A DNA stretch of 64,000 bases from assembly GCA_003139545.1 (NCBI GenBank), contig PLJC01000012.1, forward strand, positions 124,001 through 188,000, read 5' to 3'. Position 1 is the first letter of the stretch; each line of letters opens with the position of its first letter. Source of the stretch: Actinomycetota bacterium (GTDB lineage: Bacteria > Actinomycetota > Thermoleophilia > Gaiellales > Gaiellaceae). The notes below the pieces were generated by a model. It saw only the letters and a program-made list of their open reading frames with translations. It searched no databases and was not told where the DNA came from. This document shows, one piece after another, positions 58,862-64,000 of this stretch. Both the position numbers and the translations under genes were made by a program.

Positions 58862-60808
58862 TCAGCGCACCTCGCCGATCTGGACGAAGCCCTTGGAGCC
58901 GAGCCGGGCGACAGTCTCCGGCGCGCACGCGAGGATCGCGGCTCCGGCCTCCGGCTCGGCCGGAAGCTGTACGTCGGCCTCGCGGCCGCTCCAGCGCGTC
59001 GACTCGGCGAGCGCGGCTTCGATCCCGCCGCTGCCGACGTCGTGGCAGAGCGTCAGGAGCGGCGCCGCCTTGCGCAGGAAGCGGATGAGCGACACCTCGG
59101 CGGCGATGCTCTCCTCCGGCACGGTCGCGAGCAGCACCACGTCACCGCGCTGCCATCCGGCGGGGACGAGCCGCACGTCCTGCACGAGCCCGACGCAGCC
59201 GACGACGGGCGTGGGAGGGATCGGCCGACCGTCGGTCTCGTTGTACAGCGAGACGTTGCCGGAGACGACCGGGACGCCGAGCGCCTCGGCCGCCTGCGAG
59301 ATGCCCTCGATCGCCCGCGCGAGCTCGTAGCCGATCTCCGCCTTCTCGGGATTGCCGAAGTTGAGGCAGTCTGTGAGGCCGATCGGCTCACCACCCGTAC
59401 AGGCGACGTTGCGCGCAGCGCCGAGCACGGCCTGCACGCCGGCGGCGAACGGATCCGCCTCTCCGGGGCGCGGGCCCTGCAGCGAGACGGCAAGCCCGCG
59501 CAGCGACGGACGCAGCCTCAGCACGGCCGCGTCGAGGCCCGGGCGGCGCACCGTGCGGGAGCCGACGAGCTGGTCGTACTGCTCGTAGACGCCGGCTACG
59601 TCCGCCCGCTGGCGGCGCGCCTTCGGAGCGGGCGCCACCCACGTGTCCGGTTTCCGTTGCTCGACCTCGTAGCGAGGACAGTCGTCGGTGAGGAAACGAG
59701 CCGGAATGTCGCCGACCACGGTCCCGTCATAGAGCGCGCGCAACACACCGCCGTCGGTCACCTCACCGATCGCCGCGCTCTCGAGCTCCCACTTCGCGCA
59801 CAGCGCGTGGAGCGCGTCGAGCATCTGCGGCCGCACGATCGCGACCATCCGCTCCTGCGACTCGGAGATCATGATCTCCCACGGATCCATCCCCGACTCG
59901 CGCTGCGGCACGCGATCGAGATGCACGTCGATGCCTGCGCCGTCGCTCGCCATCTCGCTGAGCGCGGAGGCGAGCCCCGCAGCGCCGCAGTCCTGCAGCG
60001 ACTCGACGAGCCCCGACTCGACGAGCTCGACGGAGACTTCGATGAGCTTCTTGCCGGTGAACGGGTCGCCAACCTGGACCGAGGGCCGCTTGTCGGGATC
60101 GTCCTCGCCCAGCTCCTGGCTCGCGAGCACGGATGCGCCGCCGATGCCGTCGCGGCCTGTCGTCGCACCGAAAAGGACGACGACGTTGCCGGGGCCGTGC
60201 GCCTTCGCCGTCTGCAGCCGGTGCGCGTCGAGCAGGCCGACGCACATCGCGTTCACGAGGCAGTTGCCGCCATAAGCCTCGTCCCAGACCGTCTGGCCGC
60301 CGACCGTGGGGACGCCGACGCAATTGCCGTAGTGGCCGATGCCGGCGACGGCGCGGTCGAAGTCGTGGCCGGGCGCGCCGAACCACAGCCCGTCGAGGAG
60401 CGCGATCGGCCGCGCGCCCATGGCGACGATGTCGCGCAGGATCCCGCCCACGCCGGTGGCGGCGCCCTGAAACGGCTCGACCGCCGAGGGGTGGTTGTGC
60501 GACTCGACCTTGAAGGCGACCGCGAGGCCGTCGCCGAGATCGAGGACGCCCGCGTTCTCGCCCGGCCCCTGCAGCACGCGTTCGCCGGAGGACGGCAGCC
60601 GCCGTAGGAGCGGGGCAGAGTGCTTGTAGCCGCAGTGCTCCGACCAGAGGACGGAGAAGACGGCGAGCTCGAAGTGGTTCGGATCGCGGCCGAGAAGTTC
60701 CCGGATTCGATCCGCTTCCCCGTCCGTGAGGCCGAGTGCGCGGTGGAGCGGCTGTTCCGCGACCTGCGTCAGGTGATTCAGTCTAGCCTCCCTTTCAGAT
60801 GGGCTCAT
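58862..60808 (-). CDS. purL: Phosphoribosylformylglycinamidine synthase, large (PurL) subunit
   Basis: 648 residues from the ATG at 60808. Small-type PurL: PLHRALGLTDGEADRIRELL near the start, WSEHCGYKHSAPLL, KVESHNHPSAVEPFQGAATG and LPAEPEAGAAILACAPETVA near the end. It needs separate PurQ and PurS subunits, which are not in the window. The proposed start ATG shares the CATG palindrome with the divergent EamA start; there is no good ribosome site for either, so the purL start is tentative. The longer open frame to 61258 is a shadow. Confidence 0.93.
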   Translation of the reverse strand: MSPSEREARLNHLTQVAEQPLHRALGLTDGEADRIRELLGRDPNHFELAVFSVLWSEHCGYKHSAPLLRRLPSSGERVLQGPGENAGVLDLGDGLAVAFKVESHNHPSAVEPFQGAATGVGGILRDIVAMGARPIALLDGLWFGAPGHDFDRAVAGIGHYGNCVGVPTVGGQTVWDEAYGGNCLVNAMCVGLLDAHRLQTAKAHGPGNVVVLFGATTGRDGIGGASVLASQELGEDDPDKRPSVQVGDPFTGKKLIEVSVELVESGLVESLQDCGAAGLASALSEMASDGAGIDVHLDRVPQRESGMDPWEIMISESQERMVAIVRPQMLDALHALCAKWELESAAIGEVTDGGVLRALYDGTVVGDIPARFLTDDCPRYEVEQRKPDTWVAPAPKARRQRADVAGVYEQYDQLVGSRTVRRPGLDAAVLRLRPSLRGLAVSLQGPRPGEADPFAAGVQAVLGAARNVACTGGEPIGLTDCLNFGNPEKAEIGYELARAIEGISQAAEALGVPVVSGNVSLYNETDGRPIPPTPVVGCVGLVQDVRLVPAGWQRGDVVLLATVPEESIAAEVSLIRFLRKAAPLLTLCHDVGSGGIEAALAESTRWSGREADVQLPAEPEAGAAILACAPETVARLGSKGFVQIGEVR

Positions 60809-61709
60809 GAGGCGGCGGTACGTCTTCCTCTTGGTCGTTCTCGGGGCGATCTGGGGGTCGTCGTATCTGTTCATCAAGGTCGGTATCCGCGACCTCTCGC
60901 CGGCTGTGCTGATCGAGGTGCGCCTGCTCTCCGCAGCCCCGATCCTCGTCGCGTTCGCGTGGCGCCGATACGGCGGCGCAGCTCTTGTGCGGGCGTGGCG
61001 CCCGGGCCTCGTGCTCGCGGTCCTCAACGCGGCCGTGCCGTTCACGCTGATCGCGTGGGGCGAGCGGTGGGTCGACTCGGGAACGGCCGCGGTCGCGAAC
61101 TCGTCCGTGCCGATCTTCGTCGCCATCTTGGCCGTGTGCTTCGTGCCGACCGAGCGCTCGACCGGCTGGAGGCTCGTCGGTGTCCTGCTCGGGCTCGTCG
61201 GCGTCGGCATCCTCGCCGGCGTGCACCCGCAGGGCGGCTGGCACGGGACGATCGGCATCGCCGCGATCGTCGTCGCCTCGGTGTCGTACGCGGCCGCGAA
61301 CCTCTACGCGGGCCGGCGGATGAGCGTCGGCGGTCCCGCTCTCGCCGCCGTCTCGATGACGGGCGCGGTCGTGTTGCTGCTGCCGCTCGCGCTCGCGACG
61401 CTCCCGGCGCACGCGCCCGGATGGAAGTCGGTCGGCTCCGGGGCGGCGCTCGGCCTGCTCGGGACGGCGCTCGCGCAGATCCTGTCCTACCGGATGATCC
61501 GCGAGTACGGCTCGTCCCGCTCGGCGCTCGTCGCGTACATGCTGCCCGCGTTCGCGCTCTTCTACGGCGCGGTCTTCCTCGGCGAAGGACTGTCGTACCA
61601 GAAGCTCGCGGGGCTCGTGCTCATCTGTGGCGGCGTCGCGCTCGGCACTGGGGCGGTTCGGGTAGCGTCGCGGCGTGTCCGTCGAGCTCCGGCGCGCGAA
61701 CCACTCTGA
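60807..61709 (+). CDS. EamA/DMT-family transporter
   Basis: 300 residues with ten hydrophobic segments in two EamA repeats, starting RRRYVFLLVVLGAIWGSSYL and with the second half from IGIAAIVVASVSYAAANLYA. Members export amino acids, nucleotides or other metabolites; the substrate cannot be told. The 3' end overlaps the GNAT gene by 35 bp. Confidence 0.88.
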   Translation: MRRRYVFLLVVLGAIWGSSYLFIKVGIRDLSPAVLIEVRLLSAAPILVAFAWRRYGGAALVRAWRPGLVLAVLNAAVPFTLIAWGERWVDSGTAAVANSSVPIFVAILAVCFVPTERSTGWRLVGVLLGLVGVGILAGVHPQGGWHGTIGIAAIVVASVSYAAANLYAGRRMSVGGPALAAVSMTGAVVLLLPLALATLPAHAPGWKSVGSGAALGLLGTALAQILSYRMIREYGSSRSALVAYMLPAFALFYGAVFLGEGLSYQKLAGLVLICGGVALGTGAVRVASRRVRRAPAREPL

Positions 61710-62184
61710 CGCCGAGTTCCTGCTCGAGCTCGTCACCGGCGAGGAGACCCGCGAGTTCCTCGGCCGGGCGCCGGACACGCTGGAGGAGGTCGTCGCCGAC
61801 ATCGAGCGCTCGGAGCGTGAGCCGGAGGCGTTCGGCTGGCTCGTCGCCGAGGCGGACGGCGAACGCGTCGGCAGCGCCTCGTACCGCGTCGTGAACGAGC
61901 GTCATCGCATCGTCGAAGGCGGCCGGCTCGCGGTCGATCCGCGCTTTCGCGGCCGCAAGCTCGGGGACGAGATCGCGCGCGCCTTCCAGCGCCTGGTGCT
62001 CGGCGAGCTCGGCTTCCACCGGCTGGAGATCCAGATCTACGGCTTCAACGAGCGGGCCGTCGCCCATGCGGAGCGGGTCGGTTACGTGCGCGAGGGCGTG
62101 AAACGGAAGGCTTACGAGAAGCTCGGCGAGTGGCAGGACGCGGTGCTCTTCTCGATGCTGCAGGACGAGCTCCCGCCCGAGTAG
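61675..62184 (+). CDS. GNAT-family N-acetyltransferase (RimJ/RimL-like)
   Basis: 169 residues from a GTG at 61675. The acetyl-CoA loop is present as LAVDPRFRGRKLGDEIARAF (Q/RxxGxG/A-like), with HRLEIQIYGFNERAVAHAER downstream and YVREGVKRKAYEKLGEWQDA as the typical RimJ/RimL/SpeG-like end. Substrate unknown. Overlaps the transporter gene. Confidence 0.88.
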   Translation: MSVELRRANHSDAEFLLELVTGEETREFLGRAPDTLEEVVADIERSEREPEAFGWLVAEADGERVGSASYRVVNERHRIVEGGRLAVDPRFRGRKLGDEIARAFQRLVLGELGFHRLEIQIYGFNERAVAHAERVGYVREGVKRKAYEKLGEWQDAVLFSMLQDELPPE

Positions 62185-62193
62185 CCTCCCGTC

Positions 62194-62586
62194 ATGGCCC
62201 AATTCCTGCACACGATGGTCCGGATCACCGATCCGGCGAAGAGCCGCGCGTTCTACGAAGCGCTCGGCTTCGAGTTCGAGCGCGACATGGACATCGTCCG
62301 CAACGGCGAGCTCGAGGCGACCAACTACTTCTTCGGCGTCGGCGACCAGAAGGCCGTGCTGGAGCTGACATACAACCACGACAGCCGCACGTACGACGTC
62401 GGCACCGGCTACGGCCACATCGCGCTGGCGGTCGACGATCTCGGCGGGACGCTGGAGCAGCTCGCCGCCCAGGGGATCGAGCCGGAACGGGAGCCGTACC
62501 GCGTCCGCGAGGGCGGATCGCTGCTCTGCTTCGTCCGGGATCCCGACGACTATCGCATCGAACTGATCGACCGCTCCGGGAAATAG
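62194..62586 (+). CDS. Lactoylglutathione lyase-like VOC protein
   Basis: 130 residues. Metal ligands appear in the expected places: His in FLHTMVRITDP, Glu in AVLELTYNHD, His in GYGHIALAVDD and Glu in DYRIELIDRS. The sequence from ITDPAKSRAFYEALGFEFER onward is very close to GloA proteins, which detoxify methylglyoxal adducts. Actinobacteria usually use mycothiol, not glutathione, so the thiol cofactor is open. Confidence 0.87.
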   Translation: MAQFLHTMVRITDPAKSRAFYEALGFEFERDMDIVRNGELEATNYFFGVGDQKAVLELTYNHDSRTYDVGTGYGHIALAVDDLGGTLEQLAAQGIEPEREPYRVREGGSLLCFVRDPDDYRIELIDRSGK

Positions 62587-62636
62587 GCACAGAACCGGCA
62601 CACCGTCGTGACGAAGTGCCGCCTAGCGTGGTCTCC

Positions 62637-62897
62637 ATGGCATCCAAGACGGCAACACCGTGGGGCGCGGCCGACCTCGTCGAGGAGGTAGTCGTGCGCC
62701 AGCAGGCGGGCGACCGGCGGTTCGCGTCCGTCGTCCAGCTACTCGAGACGCCGAAGGGCGAGCGGCTCGTCCGCTTCGCCTACACGACCGACGATACGGC
62801 GCGTCGCGGGCCGGTGACGTTCCGGGCGCGCGACCTCGCGCGGCTGCGCACGCAGCTCGCGCACCATCCGGCGCTGGCGGAGGAGCTCGGCCTCTAG
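62637..62897 (+). CDS. Small conserved-looking hypothetical protein
   Basis: 86 residues from the ATG at 62637. It has a helical N-terminus, a central beta hairpin (FASVVQLLETPKGERLVRFAYT) and a basic helical end (ARDLARLRTQLAHHPALAEE). No recognised family. Its stop shares the tetranucleotide CTAG with the stop of the convergent HD-GYP gene. Confidence 0.65.
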   Translation: MASKTATPWGAADLVEEVVVRQQAGDRRFASVVQLLETPKGERLVRFAYTTDDTARRGPVTFRARDLARLRTQLAHHPALAEELGL

Positions 62898-64000
62898 GAG
62901 CTCAGGACGTCGAGCAACGCGTCGACGACGCGTGGGTCGAACTGCGTGCCGGAGCAGGAGCGCAGCTCTTCCGCCGCCTCGCGATCGGACATACGCGACC
63001 GGTACGCGCGGTCGGTCGTCATGGCGCTCCACGCGTCGCATGCCGAGACGATCCGCGCGGCGATCGGGATCCGCTCGGCGGGCAGCCCGTCCGGGTAGCC
63101 GTCGCCGTCCCAGCGCTCGTGCGATGACCGCACGACGTGCCCGATGTCGCCGAGTAGGCCGCCTACCTGGCCGAGCATCTCCTCGCCGAGGATCGTGTGC
63201 GTGCTCATCAGCGCCCACTCGTCGGCGTCGAGCGGGCCTGGCTTGTTGATGATCTCCGGCGGGATCTTGACCTTGCCGACGTCGTGCAGGAGCGCGGCGA
63301 ACTCCGCCTGCCGGCGCGCGCGCGGATCCAGGCCAAGACGATCGGAGACGGCGAGCACGAGCTCGACGACGTCGCGGCTGTGGCTGCCGGTGTACGCGTC
63401 GTCGGCTTCGATCATCTCGCCGAGCAGCATGGCCGTGCCGCGATACGCGTTCGAGAGCTCCAACGCATGGTCGAGGCGCCGCTGCCGTTCCTGCGCGAAG
63501 ACGAACAAGAGGCCGATGAGTGGAAGGACGAGCAGCGTGCCCCAGGGACGGCCGATGGTGGCGATGGCGATGCCGAGGCCGATCGGGGTGAGCGCCGCGT
63601 CGACGAGGACTGTCTCCCGCATCAGGCGGATGTGGTCGAGGACGCGCACCTTGTAGGCGATGCGCGACCAGGTCGACGTCATGGCAAGGTCGACGAACAC
63701 CTGAGCCGCGAAGGCTGCTGCAAAGAGCCCCGCGTTATTCCACGACGGAACCCTCGTTTCCCAGAACGCGAGCACGACGGCAGGCCCGACCGAGTACCAC
63801 GCATTCGCAAGGTCGATCGGCGTGTGGCTCAGAGGATGCGTGCGACGGTGGAGCTGCCCGACGAGAAAGCCGGCCGCCACGAGTAGCGGAACGTCGCGCG
63901 GCGGGAGTGCGAAGAACATCGGCACGAGCACGAGCTGGCTCGGCGCCGCGAAGCCTTCGTGGATCTCGAATTGGACTCGAGATGCAATCGCGTAGGCCGC
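62894..64000 (-). CDS. Membrane HD-GYP domain phosphodiesterase, 5' partial
   Basis: The frame is open to the right edge, where residues such as SRVQFEIHEGFAAPSQLVLV continue upstream of the ATG at 63931, so the N-terminus is outside the window. The visible N-terminal 180 residues hold about five or six membrane helices, followed by an HD-GYP domain: YTGSHSRDVVELVLAVSDRL, the HD pair in FAALLHDVGKVKIPPEII, and HERWDGDGYPDGLPAERIPI. Active members hydrolyse cyclic di-GMP. The membrane part resembles the MASE-like sensor regions of Thermoleophilia. Confidence 0.9.
   Translation of the reverse strand, partial: AAYAIASRVQFEIHEGFAAPSQLVLVPMFFALPPRDVPLLVAAGFLVGQLHRRTHPLSHTPIDLANAWYSVGPAVVLAFWETRVPSWNNAGLFAAAFAAQVFVDLAMTSTWSRIAYKVRVLDHIRLMRETVLVDAALTPIGLGIAIATIGRPWGTLLVLPLIGLLFVFAQERQRRLDHALELSNAYRGTAMLLGEMIEADDAYTGSHSRDVVELVLAVSDRLGLDPRARRQAEFAALLHDVGKVKIPPEIINKPGPLDADEWALMSTHTILGEEMLGQVGGLLGDIGHVVRSSHERWDGDGYPDGLPAERIPIAARIVSACDAWSAMTTDRAYRSRMSDREAAEELRSCSGTQFDPRVVDALLDVLSS

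Noticed and set aside
57607..60607. Plus-strand open frames of 493 and 654 codons across purF and purL
   Set aside because: Antisense to two certain purine genes and without any recognisable domain.
1..64000. CRISPR array or cas genes
   Set aside because: No regularly spaced identical repeats and no Cas-type proteins were found on either strand.

Overview
The window comes from a high-GC actinobacterium. The dense GTG starts, the SARP/BTAD-type regulator, the DUF4032 and DUF3892 families and the purine-gene order suggest Actinomycetota, possibly class Thermoleophilia; the class is inference. It divides into an accessory half (about 1-38.7 kb) and a compact, visibly GC-richer housekeeping half (about 38.8-64 kb).

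Accessory half. A membrane-anchored BTAD regulator enters from the left edge. A DNA phosphorothioation locus follows: a DUF262-DUF1524 nuclease of the SspE/GmrSD type, a convergent pair (GHKL ATPase plus a sigma-region-4-like protein), a divergent control region containing a dyad, and a fully overlapping dndB-C-D-E-A operon. Behind it lie a one-TM protein overlapping a HIT hydrolase, a 3' remnant of a second cysteine desulfurase, and a two-gene unit made of an Hsp90/sacsin-type GHKL ATPase and a protein with an R-N-x3-H HEPN motif. Together this reads as a defence island. From 16.8 to 38.7 kb the DNA is bracketed by two imperfect 130-bp copies of a tRNA-T-arm-containing repeat that look like old attachment sites. 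Between them are a truncated AraC gene, a SAP-like protein, DUF3892, a tiny secreted peptide followed by an XRE-TPR regulator (RRNPP-like layout), and a long minus-strand operon. That operon encodes Tat-exported proteins, MauE/MauD-like thiol-redox proteins, a 10-cysteine Tat peptide, and then an ECF sigma factor with its membrane partner. The block also holds a broken nuclease-like gene, a patatin operon led by a 49-residue peptide, an ATP-grasp enzyme facing a large unknown protein, a secreted SH3-like protein, a frameshifted HEPN-like pseudogene, and an IS110 element with a structured leader that may hold its bridge RNA.

Housekeeping half. Three tRNA genes (Lys, Val, Glu; minus strand) are followed by an M48 protease, a CDF transporter, an SDR, a formyltransferase, an MBL hydrolase, a DCC protein and a ROK kinase. 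Next come pyrophosphatase, the reverse-transsulfuration pair (PLP gamma-lyase-type enzyme and cystathionine beta-synthase type), a YcaQ-type glycosylase, a glutaredoxin-BolA pair and a LON-domain protein. Purine genes follow (purH-N-M and purF-purL), then small VOC, GNAT and EamA genes and an HD-GYP protein cut by the right edge. Three convergent gene pairs are separated by long imperfect palindromes. Two of these share a conserved core and almost identical size while their arms differ in sequence.

No database search or calculation was run. Family calls rest on motifs and general similarity to known families. Positions of IS and att ends are approximate.
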